A DNA stretch of 39,929 nt from Streptomyces capoamus (lineage in GTDB: Bacteria; Actinomycetota; Actinomycetes; Streptomycetales; Streptomycetaceae): positions 81,806 through 121,734 of the forward strand of contig NZ_BNBF01000005.1 in the NCBI RefSeq assembly GCF_014654935.1, read 5' to 3'. Below are positions 30,673 to 38,860 of the stretch, piece after piece (within the stretch, counting starts at the first letter, position 1; every line of letters starts with the position of its first letter). The notes beneath the pieces are model-generated. The model was not told where the DNA came from and ran no database searches. It saw only the letters and a program-made list of their open reading frames with translations. The position numbers and the translations under genes are program-made.

Positions 30673-32469
30673 ATGAGCCCCAAGGTCTCGGACCACATCC
30701 TCGAGCGCTTGCGCGCCTGGGGCGTGGAACAGGTTTTCGGCTATCCGGGCGACGGCATCAACGGGCTGCTCGCCGCCTGGGGCCGCGCCGAGGACCAGCC
30801 ACGGTTCATCCAGTCCCGGCACGAGGAGATGTCCGCCTTCGAGGCGGTCGGGTACGCGAAGTTCAGCGGCCGCATCGGCGTGTGCACGGCGACCTCGGGA
30901 CCGGGTGCCATCCACCTGCTGAACGGCCTGTACGACGCCAAGCTGGACCACGTGCCGGTGCTGGCGATCGTCGGCCAGACCAACCGCACCGCGATCGGCG
31001 GCTCCTACCAGCAGGAGGTCGACCTCCACACGCTGTACAAGGACGTCGCCTCCGAGTTCGTGGAGACGGTGACGGTGCCCGAGCAGCTGCCGAACGTGCT
31101 GGACCGGGCCATCCGTACGGCCTACGCCCGGCGCTGCCCCACCGCGCTGATCATCCCCGGTGACGTGCAGGAACTGGACTACTCGCCGCCGACGCACGAG
31201 TTCAAGATGGTGCCGTCGAGCCTGGGGATGAGCGACTTCACGGCGACCCCGACGGACGAGGCGCTGCGCCGGGCGGCGGACGTGCTGAACGCGGGCGACA
31301 AGGTGGCCGTCCTGATCGGCCAGGGTGCCGCGGGAGCGGTCGCGGAGGTGCGGGAGATCGCGGAGCTGCTCGGCGCGGGGGTGGCGAAGGCGCTGCTCGG
31401 CAAGGACGTGCTGAGCGACGAGCTGCCGTACGTGACGGGGCCGATCGGGCTGCTGGGGAGCCGGCCGTCGTACGAGCTGATGCGGGACTGCGACACGCTG
31501 CTGACGATCGGCTCGTCCTTCCCGTACACGCAGTTCATGCCGGAGTTCGGCAAGGCGCGCGGGGTGCAGATCGACATCGACGCCCACATGATCGGCATGC
31601 GGTACCCGTACGAGGTGAACCTGGTCGGCGACGCCCGGGCCACGCTGCGGCAGCTGATCCCGATGCTGAAGGCGGAGGGGCGCGGGCGCGAGTGGTACGA
31701 CACCGTGTGCGCGAACGTCAGGCGCTGGCACGAGACGATGGAGCGGCGGGCCGGGCTCGCGGCGGAACCGATCAACCCGGAGTACGTGGCGCGGGCGCTG
31801 GACCCGCTGCTGCCGGACGACGCGATCCTCACCTCCGACTCGGGTTCGGTGGCGAACTGGTACGCGCGGCACATCACGATGCGGCCGGGCATGCGCGGTT
31901 CGCTGTCCGGGACCCTGGCGACGATGGGTCCGGGGGTGCCGTACGCGATCGGGGCGAAGTTCGCGCACCCGGACCGGCCGGTGGTCGCGCTCGTCGGGGA
32001 CGGGGCGATGCAGATGAACGGTCTGGCGGAGATGATCACGGCGGCGAAGTACCGGGACCGCTGGTCGGATCCGCGGCTGGTGGTGGCCGTGTGGAACAAC
32101 CAGGACCTGAACCAGGTGACGTGGGAGATGCGGGCGATGGAGGGTGCTCCGTCGTTCCTGCCCTCGCAGTCGATCCCGGACGTGCAGTACGCGGCGTTCG
32201 CCCGGTCGCTCGGGCTGACCGGGATCCGGGTGGAGAAGCCGGAGGACGTGGAGTCGGGCTGGCGGGCCGCGCTGGACGCGGACGGCCCGGCGGTGATCGA
32301 GTTCCTGACCGATCCGGCGGTGCCGCCGATCCCGCCGCACGCCAGCTGGGAGCAGATGGAGGCGACGGCCGCGTCGATCCTGAAGGGCGACGCCGACCGC
32401 GGTTCGATGATCAAGCAGGGGCTGAAGGCGAAGGTGCAGGAGTTCCTGCCGGGCCGGGACAAACAGTGA
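30673..32469 (+). CDS. thiamine pyrophosphate-dependent enzyme, pyruvate oxidase/dehydrogenase-like (PoxB type)
   Basis: A 598-residue ThDP enzyme from ATG 30673, with GGGAGG upstream. The N-terminal PYR domain has VFGYPGDGINGL and the activating Glu in SRHEEMSAFEAVGYA, then CTATSGPGAIHLLNGLYDA. The central domain (about 195-335) and the C-terminal PP domain follow, with the ThDP signature GDGAMQMNGLAEM and WNNQDLNQVTWEMR. This matches the PoxB/acetolactate-type family that decarboxylates pyruvate; whether it makes acetate, acetyl phosphate or another product is not readable. It heads a rightward set with DUF2795 and PfpI genes (gaps of 76 and 78 bp), a group that looks stress- or stationary-phase-related. 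Confidence 0.9.
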   Translation: MSPKVSDHILERLRAWGVEQVFGYPGDGINGLLAAWGRAEDQPRFIQSRHEEMSAFEAVGYAKFSGRIGVCTATSGPGAIHLLNGLYDAKLDHVPVLAIVGQTNRTAIGGSYQQEVDLHTLYKDVASEFVETVTVPEQLPNVLDRAIRTAYARRCPTALIIPGDVQELDYSPPTHEFKMVPSSLGMSDFTATPTDEALRRAADVLNAGDKVAVLIGQGAAGAVAEVREIAELLGAGVAKALLGKDVLSDELPYVTGPIGLLGSRPSYELMRDCDTLLTIGSSFPYTQFMPEFGKARGVQIDIDAHMIGMRYPYEVNLVGDARATLRQLIPMLKAEGRGREWYDTVCANVRRWHETMERRAGLAAEPINPEYVARALDPLLPDDAILTSDSGSVANWYARHITMRPGMRGSLSGTLATMGPGVPYAIGAKFAHPDRPVVALVGDGAMQMNGLAEMITAAKYRDRWSDPRLVVAVWNNQDLNQVTWEMRAMEGAPSFLPSQSIPDVQYAAFARSLGLTGIRVEKPEDVESGWRAALDADGPAVIEFLTDPAVPPIPPHASWEQMEATAASILKGDADRGSMIKQGLKAKVQEFLPGRDKQ

Positions 32470-32545
32470 CCGCGCGGCACGGAATCCGTGTCGGACGGGC
32501 GGCACCGGGTACGCGGTGCGGACCTTCGACCCTCTGGAGGGAGAC

Positions 32546-32923
32546 ATGCAGCGAGGCAGCGACCGGCTGAGCGTCCACCGGGACGACGAGATGAAGCACG
32601 AACTCCAAGGTCTGCTCCGGTCCGGCCATCCGACGCGCGTGGAGGAGTGGCACGACCCGGAGCCGGCCGCGGACGACGACCCGCAGCTCTGGACCGGCCC
32701 CGTGGGCGGCCTGGGAGCCCCCGCGTCGCTGGAACGGACCCGGCTGGAGCTGGCCCGGCACCTGAGCCGGCACGCCTTCCCGGCGAAGCCGGGCGAGCTG
32801 GCCCGGGCGCTGCGCCGCGGCAACGCGCCCGGCGGGCTGATCGACGCGGTGTCCGGGCTGCGGCACGGGGAACGGTACGACAACGTGCAGCAGCTGGCGG
32901 AGGCGCTGGCGGGCGGCGCGTGA
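32546..32923 (+). CDS. DUF2795 domain protein
   Basis: A 125-residue protein; ATG 32546 follows GGAGGGAGAC. Residues 58-123 match the DUF2795 pattern (LERTRLELARHLSRHAFPAK, LRRGNAPGGLIDAVSGLRHGERYDNVQQLAEAL), a compact helical domain common in actinomycetes and of unknown function. The first 55 residues are polar (RSGHPTRVEEWHDPEPAADD) and probably disordered. It lies between the pyruvate oxidase-like and PfpI-like genes on the same strand. Confidence 0.85.
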   Translation: MQRGSDRLSVHRDDEMKHELQGLLRSGHPTRVEEWHDPEPAADDDPQLWTGPVGGLGAPASLERTRLELARHLSRHAFPAKPGELARALRRGNAPGGLIDAVSGLRHGERYDNVQQLAEALAGGA

Positions 32924-33001
32924 GCGGGGGCCGGGCAGCGGAGCCGCGCGTGCCCGGCCCGCCGGACGGCACCGCCGAGAGTGAAAGGAAGCGGAAGAAT
33001 C

Positions 33002-33547
33002 ATGCGTATCGCATTTCTGGTGGCACCCGAGGGCGTCGAGCAGGTCGAGCTGACCGAACCGTGGAAGGCGGCTTCGGACGCCGGGCACGAGCCGGTGCTG
33101 GTGTCGACCGAGTCCGGGAAGATCCAGGCGTTCAACCATCTGGACAAGGCGGACACCTTCCCGGTGGACGAGGTGGTGGGTGAGACGTCGGCCGGGTCGT
33201 TCGGCGGTCTGGTGCTGCCGGGCGGGGTCGCCAACCCTGACTTCCTGCGGATGGACGAGAAGGCCGTCGCGTTCGTACGGGACTTCTTCGAGCAGGGCCG
33301 TCCGGTGGCCGCGATCTGCCACGCGCCCTGGACGCTGGTGGAGGCGGACGTCGTGCGCGGCCGGGTGCTGACGTCGTGGCCGAGTCTGCGCACGGACATC
33401 AGCAATGCCGGCGGCACCTGGGTGGACGAGCAGGTCAAGATCTGCGACCACGGCTCCAACCAGCTGGTGACCAGCCGCAAGCCGGACGATCTGAAGGCGT
33501 TCTGCGACGCGTTCCTGCACGTGTTCACGGGTCAGTCCGCGCCCTGA
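33002..33547 (+). CDS. PfpI/DJ-1 family protein (type 1 glutamine amidotransferase-like)
   Basis: A 181-residue protein of the DJ-1/PfpI superfamily: RIAFLVAPEGVEQVELTEPW at the N-terminus, LVLPGGVANPDFLR, the nucleophile elbow AICHAPWTLVEA with the reactive Cys, and TSWPSLRTDISNAGGTWVDE. Members act as stress proteins, deglycases or small peptidases in the cytoplasm (general stress protein 18 in Bacillus is of this type). ATG 33002 follows GGAAG. It is the last gene of the rightward set and is closed by the strong hairpin at 33568-33602. Confidence 0.92.
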   Translation: MRIAFLVAPEGVEQVELTEPWKAASDAGHEPVLVSTESGKIQAFNHLDKADTFPVDEVVGETSAGSFGGLVLPGGVANPDFLRMDEKAVAFVRDFFEQGRPVAAICHAPWTLVEADVVRGRVLTSWPSLRTDISNAGGTWVDEQVKICDHGSNQLVTSRKPDDLKAFCDAFLHVFTGQSAP

Positions 33548-33567
33548 CCCCCGTCCCTGGCGCAGGA

Positions 33568-33602
33568 GGGGGCCGGCCCGCAGCCACTGCGGGCCGGCCC
33601 CC
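33568..33602 (+). terminator. strong intrinsic-type terminator after the PfpI gene
   Basis: A perfect 15-bp stem (GGGGGCCGGCCCGCA / TGCGGGCCGGCCCCC) with a 5-base loop starts 21 bases after the stop codon and is followed by TTCG. It is the most stable hairpin seen in the window and can also end the convergent DUF6158 transcript. Confidence 0.85.
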
Positions 33603-33618
33603 TTCGCGCCGGGCGGTG

Positions 33619-33700
33619 CCGGTTCGGGTGCCCGGGGGTCCGGTTCAGGTGCCCGGGGGTCCGGTTCAGGTGCCCGGGGGTCCGGTTCAGGTGGCCGGGG
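33619..33700. repeat. 21-bp tandem repeat, about 3.9 copies
   Basis: The unit CCGGTTCAGGTGCCCGGGGGT repeats at 33619, 33640, 33661 and 33682; the first copy has one change and the last is partial. The array covers the stop codon and last codons of the DUF6158 gene and extends into its 3' flank. Confidence 0.92.
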
Positions 33701-33974
33701 TGTCGGGGGTGGCCGATTCGCCGGAGCCCCGTTCCCGGGCGCCCTCACGGGTGCGGGCCGCGCTCACCAGGCGGCGGGGGTTGCGGCGCAGGTACTCGCC
33801 CTCCAGCTGCGCCATGCGCTCGTTGTGGGCCCGCAGGGCGTCGTTGGAGCCGTACAGCAGTGTGTCGTGGCGCGTGCGGTGGATGGTCTCCAGCTCTTTC
33901 ATGAGCTGCTGGTCGTCCAGCCGGCTGGGGTCGACTCCGGTCATCGTGGTGCCCCGCTCGTCGTGTTCGTTCAT
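33687..33974 (-). CDS. DUF6158-like small protein
   Basis: A 95-residue protein with the core TGVDPSRLDDQQLMKELETI, TRHDTLLYGSNDALRAHNERM and LEGEYLRRNPRR, a small helical actinobacterial family I associate with DUF6158; function unknown. The C-terminal tail is disordered (ARERGSGESATPDTPAT) and ends within a 21-bp tandem repeat. ATG 33974 has CGGAG upstream; ATG 33944 (MTGVDPS) is an equally plausible start. The 187 bp between it and the ABC-F gene hold no gene. Confidence 0.75.
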   Translation of the reverse strand: MNEHDERGTTMTGVDPSRLDDQQLMKELETIHRTRHDTLLYGSNDALRAHNERMAQLEGEYLRRNPRRLVSAARTREGARERGSGESATPDTPAT

Positions 33975-34161
33975 GGGCTCCGGGTACCCGGATTCCCTCG
34001 GGCTCCCGTCCTGCGTCCACTGGTCCTGCATCCACTGTACGAACAGCCGGGGCCCCGGGCCGCCCCGCCCGGCAGCCGGGTGACGGGCGCGCCGGTCGTG
34101 CCGCCGGCCCCGGTGCTCCAGGACACCGGCGACCGGCCCGGCGGCGGGGCGGGGTGCACCG

Positions 34162-35781
34162 TTACCGGGCCCGCTCCACACGTCGTTCGTCCCACACCGG
34201 TTCGGGGGTCTCGCGGACCCGGCCGTCGGAGCCGAAGACCAGGAAGCGGTCGAAGGAGCGGGCGAACCAGCGGTCGTGGGTGACGGCCAGGACCGTGCCG
34301 TCGAAGGCCTCCAGACCCTCCTGGAGGGCCTCGGCGGACTCCAGGTCGAGGTTGTCGGTGGGCTCGTCCAGCAACAGCGCGGTGGCGCCGGCCAGTTCCA
34401 GCAGCAGGATCTGGAAGCGGGCCTGCTGACCGCCGGAGAGCCGGTCGAAGGACTGTTCGGCCTGCTGGGTGAGTTCGTAGCGGCGCAGCCGGGACATGGC
34501 CGCTCCCCGGTCCTGGGCGTGCTCCTTCCAGAGGATGTCCAGCAGGGTGCGGCCCCGGAGTTCGGGGCGGGCGTGGGTCTGCGCGAAGTGCCCGGGCACG
34601 ACGCGGGCGCCCAGCCGCCACTCCCCCGTGTGCGCGACGTCCTCGCCGGCGAGCAGGCGCAGGAAGTGTGACTTGCCGGAGCCGTTGGAGCCGAGGACGG
34701 CGACCCGCTCGCCGTAGAAGACCTCCAGGTCGAACGGCCGCATCAGGCCGGTCAGTTCGAGGCCCTCGCAGGTGACGGCCCGCACGCCGGTACGGCCTCC
34801 CTTCAGGCGCATGGTGATGTCCTGCTCGCGGGGCGGCTCCGGCGGCGGGCCGGCCTCCTCGAACTTGCGCAGGCGCGTCTGCGCGGCCTGGTAGCGGGAC
34901 GCCATCTCGTGGCTGACGGCCGCGGCCTGGCGCAGGCTCAGGACGAGCTTCTTCAACTGGGCGTGCTTCTCGTCCCAGCGGCGCCGCAGCTCCTCGAAGC
35001 GGGCGAAACGTTCGCGGCGGGCCTCGTGGTAGGTGGCGAAGCCCCCGCCGTGCACCCAGGCGTCGGCGCCGGCCGGGCCCGGCTCGACGGAGATGATCTT
35101 CTCGGCGGCGCGGGCGAGGAGTTCGCGGTCGTGGGAGACGAACAGGACGGTCTTGCGGGTCTGCCCGAGCTGCTCCTCCAGCCACCGCTTGCCGGGCACG
35201 TCGAGGTAGTTGTCGGGCTCGTCCAGCAGCAGCACCTCGTCGGTGCCGCGCAGCAGCGCCTCCAGCACGAGCCGTTTCTGCTCGCCGCCGGAGAGGGTGC
35301 GCACCTGTCGCCACTGGGCGCGTTCGTACGGGACGCCGAGCGCGGCGGTGGTGCACATGTCCCACAGCGTCTCGGCCTCGTAGCCGCGGACCTCCGCCCA
35401 GTCCGCGAGGGCCTGCGCGTACGCCAGCTGGGCGGCCTCGTCGTCGACGGTCATGAGGGCGTGCTCGGCCCGGTCGACGGCCTGCGCGGCCGCACGGATG
35501 CGGGGCGGGGCGACGGACACGAGCAGGTCCCGTACGGTCGTCTCGTCCCGTACCGAGCCGACGAACTGGCGCATCACACCGAGTCCGCCGCCGACGGTGA
35601 CGCTGCCCCCGTGCGGTTTCAGCTCGCCGGAGAGCAGCCGCAGCAGGGTGGTCTTGCCGGCCCCGTTCGGCCCGACCAGGGCGACGACGGCCCCCTCGCC
35701 CACCCGGAAGGACACATCGCCGAGGAGCGTCCTCCCGTCGGGGAGGTGGTATTCCAGGTGCGCGGCTTCCAGATGTCCCAT
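34162..35781 (-). CDS. ABC-F family ATPase
   Basis: A 539-residue protein with two ABC ATPase domains and no membrane segment. Domain 1 has Walker A GPNGAGKTT (about 37-45), signature LSGGEQKR and Walker B EVLLLDEPDNYLD. The linker (about 250-320) is a charged, helical ABC-F type (RRERFARFEELRRRWDEKHA). Domain 2 has GSNGSGKSH, LSGGQQARF and ALLLDEPTDNLD. ABC-F proteins act on the ribosome, some giving antibiotic protection and some general translation roles; nothing here shows which. The start is ATG 35781; no clear ribosome binding site precedes it. It is divergent from the PAP2/diacylglycerol kinase gene. Confidence 0.92.
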   Translation of the reverse strand: MGHLEAAHLEYHLPDGRTLLGDVSFRVGEGAVVALVGPNGAGKTTLLRLLSGELKPHGGSVTVGGGLGVMRQFVGSVRDETTVRDLLVSVAPPRIRAAAQAVDRAEHALMTVDDEAAQLAYAQALADWAEVRGYEAETLWDMCTTAALGVPYERAQWRQVRTLSGGEQKRLVLEALLRGTDEVLLLDEPDNYLDVPGKRWLEEQLGQTRKTVLFVSHDRELLARAAEKIISVEPGPAGADAWVHGGGFATYHEARRERFARFEELRRRWDEKHAQLKKLVLSLRQAAAVSHEMASRYQAAQTRLRKFEEAGPPPEPPREQDITMRLKGGRTGVRAVTCEGLELTGLMRPFDLEVFYGERVAVLGSNGSGKSHFLRLLAGEDVAHTGEWRLGARVVPGHFAQTHARPELRGRTLLDILWKEHAQDRGAAMSRLRRYELTQQAEQSFDRLSGGQQARFQILLLELAGATALLLDEPTDNLDLESAEALQEGLEAFDGTVLAVTHDRWFARSFDRFLVFGSDGRVRETPEPVWDERRVERAR

Positions 35782-35917
35782 GGAGAGGCATTCTGCGAGC
35801 CGCCGGGCCCCGGGAGCAAACGCTCCCCCCGGACCCGGACGCCGCCCCACCTGCGGTGCCGTGCGGCGGACGGGGGACCGGGCACAAGAAACCGGTGCTT
35901 CAGGGTAACCGCACCCC

Positions 35918-37402
35918 ATGAGCCCAGACCTGGACCTGACCACGCCCGCGGCCGTCGCCCGTACTCCCCTGCGCAGAATGCTCGAACTCGACGGCCGGCT
36001 GTTCGAGGCCGCCGCAGCCTGGAACTGGCCGGGTGCCGAACGCGTCCTGCCCCGGCTGAGCCGCAGCGCCAACCACGGAGTGCTGTGGTTCGCGGCGGCC
36101 GCCGCGCTGGCCGCCAGCCGCACCCCGCGCGCCCGCCGGGCGGCGACGCGGGGACTGGCCTCGCTCGGCCTCGCCTCGCTGACCATCAACACGCTCGGCA
36201 AGCGCTCGGTGCGCCGGGCCCGGCCGGTACTGGACCCGGTGCCGCTGGTGCGGCAACTGAAGCGGCAGCCGATCACCACGTCGTTCCCGTCCGGGCACGC
36301 AGCGTCCGCCGCCGCCTTCGCGACCGGGGTGGCGCTGGAGTCGCCGGCGTGGGGCGCGGCGGTGGCGCCGGTGGCGTTCTCGGTGGCCGCGTCCCGGGTG
36401 TACACCGGTGTGCACTTCCCGAGCGATGTGCTGGCCGGGGCGGCGCTCGGCGCGGGCGCCGCGTTCCTGGTACGCCGCCTGGTGCCGACCCGCGCCCAGC
36501 TGCTAGGGCCCGCCCGGTCGCGCGCCGAGGCCCCCGCGCTGCCGGAGGGCGAGGGCCTGGTGGTGGTGGCCAACCAGGCCTCGGGGACCGCCGAGCGGGT
36601 GCGGGCGCTGCAGGGCGCGCTGCCCAAGGCGGAGATCGTGGAGTGCCCGCCGGAGGAGGTCGGCGACGAGCTGGCGAAGGCGGCGGCCCGGGCCCGGGTG
36701 CTCGGGGTGTGCGGCGGTGACGGCACGGTGAACGCGGCGGCCGGCGTCGCCCTGCAGCATGGTCTGCCGCTCGCGGTGCTGCCGGGCGGCACCCTCAACC
36801 ACTTCGCCTACGACCTGGGCGTGGAGGACGAACGCCAGCTGGCCCGGGCGGTCCGGCACGGCGAGGCGGTCCGGGTGGACGTGGGCCGGTTCGCCACCCG
36901 GGACACCGAGGGGCTGTTCCTCAACACGCTCAGTCTGGGCGTGTACCCGGAGCTGGTCCGGGCGCGGGACCGCTGGTCGCACCGCATCGGCGGCTGGCCG
37001 GCCGGGGTGCTGGGCGCGCTGCGCGTGCTGCGCGCCGACCGGCATCCGCTGGAGGTGGAGGTGGGCGGGGAGCGCCGGCCGCTGTGGCTGCTGTTCGTCG
37101 GCAACGGCGTCTACCACCGCATGGGTCTGGCCCCGGGCCGCCGTACCGACCTCGCGGACGGCCTGCTGGACGTGCGGGTGGTGCACGGCAGCCGCAGGCC
37201 CGCGCTGCGGCTGCTCGCGGCGGCGGCGGCGGGCCCGCTGACCCGCTCGCCCGCGCACGCGGCGGTACAGGTGAACCGGCTGCGGCTCACCGGCCTGGCC
37301 CCCGGCACGCCGCTGGCGTACGACGGCGAGGTCACGGCGGTGTCGGGCGAGGTGACGCTGCAGAAGCTGCCGGAGGCGCTGACGGTGTACCGCCCCCGGT
37401 GA
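35918..37402 (+). CDS. bifunctional PAP2 phosphatase/diacylglycerol kinase-like protein
   Basis: A 494-residue fusion. Residues 30-190 form a PAP2 phosphatase with all three motifs: KRSVRRARP (KX6RP), FPSGHAAS and SRVYTGVHFPSD. Residues 205-494 form a diacylglycerol/sphingosine kinase catalytic domain with GVCGGDGTVNAAAG and VLPGGTLNHFAYDLG. One half would remove a phosphate from a lipid phosphate at the membrane and the other phosphorylate a lipid alcohol; the fusion is known in Streptomyces, but its substrate is not. No ribosome binding site precedes ATG 35918; GGGTAA at 35903-35908 may be the -10 of a leaderless transcript. A long hairpin follows before the next gene. Confidence 0.92.
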   Translation: MSPDLDLTTPAAVARTPLRRMLELDGRLFEAAAAWNWPGAERVLPRLSRSANHGVLWFAAAAALAASRTPRARRAATRGLASLGLASLTINTLGKRSVRRARPVLDPVPLVRQLKRQPITTSFPSGHAASAAAFATGVALESPAWGAAVAPVAFSVAASRVYTGVHFPSDVLAGAALGAGAAFLVRRLVPTRAQLLGPARSRAEAPALPEGEGLVVVANQASGTAERVRALQGALPKAEIVECPPEEVGDELAKAAARARVLGVCGGDGTVNAAAGVALQHGLPLAVLPGGTLNHFAYDLGVEDERQLARAVRHGEAVRVDVGRFATRDTEGLFLNTLSLGVYPELVRARDRWSHRIGGWPAGVLGALRVLRADRHPLEVEVGGERRPLWLLFVGNGVYHRMGLAPGRRTDLADGLLDVRVVHGSRRPALRLLAAAAAGPLTRSPAHAAVQVNRLRLTGLAPGTPLAYDGEVTAVSGEVTLQKLPEALTVYRPR

Positions 37403-37476
37403 GCCCCCTGAGTCCGCGTGAGCCCATGAGTCCACATGGCGAAACACGGGTCTCAACATGCGGCATGCGCGCGTAC

Positions 37477-37522
37477 GGTGAGGCGTACCGGCGGACGGAC
37501 GGTCCGGCCGGCACGCCTCACC
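37477..37522 (+). promoter_or_regulatory. long hairpin just before the methyltransferase start: terminator or leader structure
   Basis: GGTGAGGCGT pairs with ACGCCTCACC, then CCGGC with GCCGG after one mismatch, then GGAC with GTCC about a 5-base loop, giving about 19 bp. It ends 18 bases before ATG 37541 and two bases before the GTGAAGGGG ribosome binding site. It could end the upstream PAP2/kinase transcript or control translation of the methyltransferase. Confidence 0.55.
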
Positions 37523-37540
37523 GGGTGAAGGGGTAGAGCC

Positions 37541-38362
37541 ATGCCGAAAGCGCAGGAGACCGCCGTCTACACGCACGGCCACCACGAGTCCGTGCTGCGG
37601 TCGCACACGTGGCGGACCGCCGCCAACTCCGCGGCCTACCTGCTCGACGTGCTCGAACCCCGCATGCGGATCCTGGACATCGGGTGCGGACCCGGCACCA
37701 TCACCGCCGACCTGGCGGAAATCGTCCCCGACGGCCGCGTCACCGGCGTCGACCGGGCACCCGGCGTGCTGGAGCAGGCCCGGGCCACGGCCGCCGCCCG
37801 CGGGCTGGCGAACGTGGACTTCGCGGTGGCCGACGTGCACGCCCTGGACTACCCGGACGACACCTTCTGCGTGGTCCACGCCCATCAGGTCCTCCAGCAC
37901 GTGGGCGACCCGGTGCGGGCGCTGCGCGAGATGCGCCGGGTGACGAGACCGGGCGGGTTCATCGCCGTACGGGACGCCGACTACGCGGCGATGACGTGGT
38001 ACCCGGCGGTCCCCGGCCTCGACGACTGGCTGGACCTGTACGAGCGGGTGGCGCGCGCCAACGGCGGGGAACCCGACGCCGGGCGCCGGCTGGCTGCCTG
38101 GGCGCGGGCGGCCAGCCTCGGGGACGTCACGGCCACGTCCAGCACCTGGACGTTCGCCACTCCTGAGGAGCGGGCCTGGTGGAGCGGCCTGTGGGCGGAC
38201 CGGACGGTCGCCTCCGACTACGCCGGCCGGGCCGTCCGGGGCGGCCACGCCACCGCGGAGGGGCTGCGGGCGGTGGCGGAGGCCTGGCGGGACTGGGGGC
38301 GGCGGGAGGACGGCTGGTTCGCGGTCCTGCACGGAGAGGTGCTGTGCCGGAAGGACGCCTGA
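37541..38362 (+). CDS. class I SAM-dependent methyltransferase (UbiE/Methyltransf_11-like)
   Basis: A 273-residue methyltransferase. Motif I is ILDIGCGPGTITADLA (about 44-59), the acidic residue lies in RVTGVDRAPGVLEQA, and VADVHALDYPDDTFCVVHAHQVLQHVGDP and TRPGGFIAVRDADY follow. The N-terminus HHESVLRSHTWRTAANSAAYL is like that of small-molecule methyltransferases. Homologues of this length act on varied metabolites; the substrate here is unknown. ATG 37541 follows GAAGGGG. A stable hairpin in the leader suggests its translation may be controlled or its transcription separated from the PAP2/kinase gene. It is convergent with gvpK. Confidence 0.9.
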   Translation: MPKAQETAVYTHGHHESVLRSHTWRTAANSAAYLLDVLEPRMRILDIGCGPGTITADLAEIVPDGRVTGVDRAPGVLEQARATAAARGLANVDFAVADVHALDYPDDTFCVVHAHQVLQHVGDPVRALREMRRVTRPGGFIAVRDADYAAMTWYPAVPGLDDWLDLYERVARANGGEPDAGRRLAAWARAASLGDVTATSSTWTFATPEERAWWSGLWADRTVASDYAGRAVRGGHATAEGLRAVAEAWRDWGRREDGWFAVLHGEVLCRKDA

Positions 38363-38384
38363 TCCGCGGAGCGCGGCGAGCGGC

Positions 38385-38675
38385 TCACTCGCGGGGCAGC
38401 AGCGGTCCCAGCGGCCCGAGGTCCAGGTTGAGGTCCTCGGGCCGCAGGCCGTAGCGCTCCCGCAGCTCGGCCATCCGGTCCTCCAGCAGCATGAGGGTGA
38501 GCCCGATCCGCTCCTCCTGCTCCTCGGTCAGCTCGCCGGTGTCGAAGCGGCGCACCGCCTGGCGTTCCATCAGCTGGCGCAGCAGTTCCACCACGGTGAG
38601 GACGAGCTTCACCAGGTCGCGTTCGACGGTGTCCGGCTCCAGGTCGAGCCGGTTGCGCCGGGCCTCGGCGGTCAT
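38385..38675 (-). CDS. gvpK: gas vesicle protein GvpK
   Basis: A 96-residue protein with the GvpK core: DTVERDLVKLVLTVVELLRQ, LMERQAVRRFDTGELTEEQEERIG and LTLMLLEDRMAELRERYGL. GvpK is a minor protein needed for gas vesicle formation. Its ATG overlaps the stop of gvpS (ATGA), so it is translated by coupling. It is the last gene of the operon, which matches the order O-A-F-G-Y-Z-J-L-S-K of Streptomyces gvp clusters. Streptomyces gvp genes are known but their physiological role is unclear. Confidence 0.92.
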   Translation of the reverse strand: MTAEARRNRLDLEPDTVERDLVKLVLTVVELLRQLMERQAVRRFDTGELTEEQEERIGLTLMLLEDRMAELRERYGLRPEDLNLDLGPLGPLLPRE

Positions 38676-38860
38676 GCGAGCTCCTCGAAGGGCGACGGTA
38701 CCTGCTCGTTCACGGAGCTGATCAGCGCGTTCAGGTCGATCCGGACCAGGTCGACGTCCGCGATGCGCAGCGTGATGTCGCCGGTGAGGACGACTCCGCC
38801 GGCCAGCAGCCGGTCCAGCAGGTCCACCAGGGCGATCTCACGGCGTTCGACGACGGTCAC
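38672..38860 (-). CDS. gvpS: gas vesicle protein GvpS (GvpA/J-like)
   Basis: A 62-residue protein with the GvpA/J fold: REIALVDLLDRLLAGGVVLTG, DITLRIADVDLVRIDLNALI. It is short and without the long tail of GvpJ, as expected for GvpS. The start is GTG 38860 with GGGGGAGGG just upstream; the codon overlaps the stop of gvpL (GTGA), and its own stop overlaps the gvpK start. It should be a minor shell or nucleation component. Confidence 0.88.
   Translation of the reverse strand: MTVVERREIALVDLLDRLLAGGVVLTGDITLRIADVDLVRIDLNALISSVNEQVPSPFEELA

Noticed and set aside
33619-33700. Tandem array considered as a CRISPR
   Set aside because: Units are directly adjacent with no spacers, and no cas gene is present.
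37400-37433. Four TGAGYCC direct repeats after the PAP2/kinase gene
   Set aside because: Short, irregularly spaced and without a matching function; likely chance.
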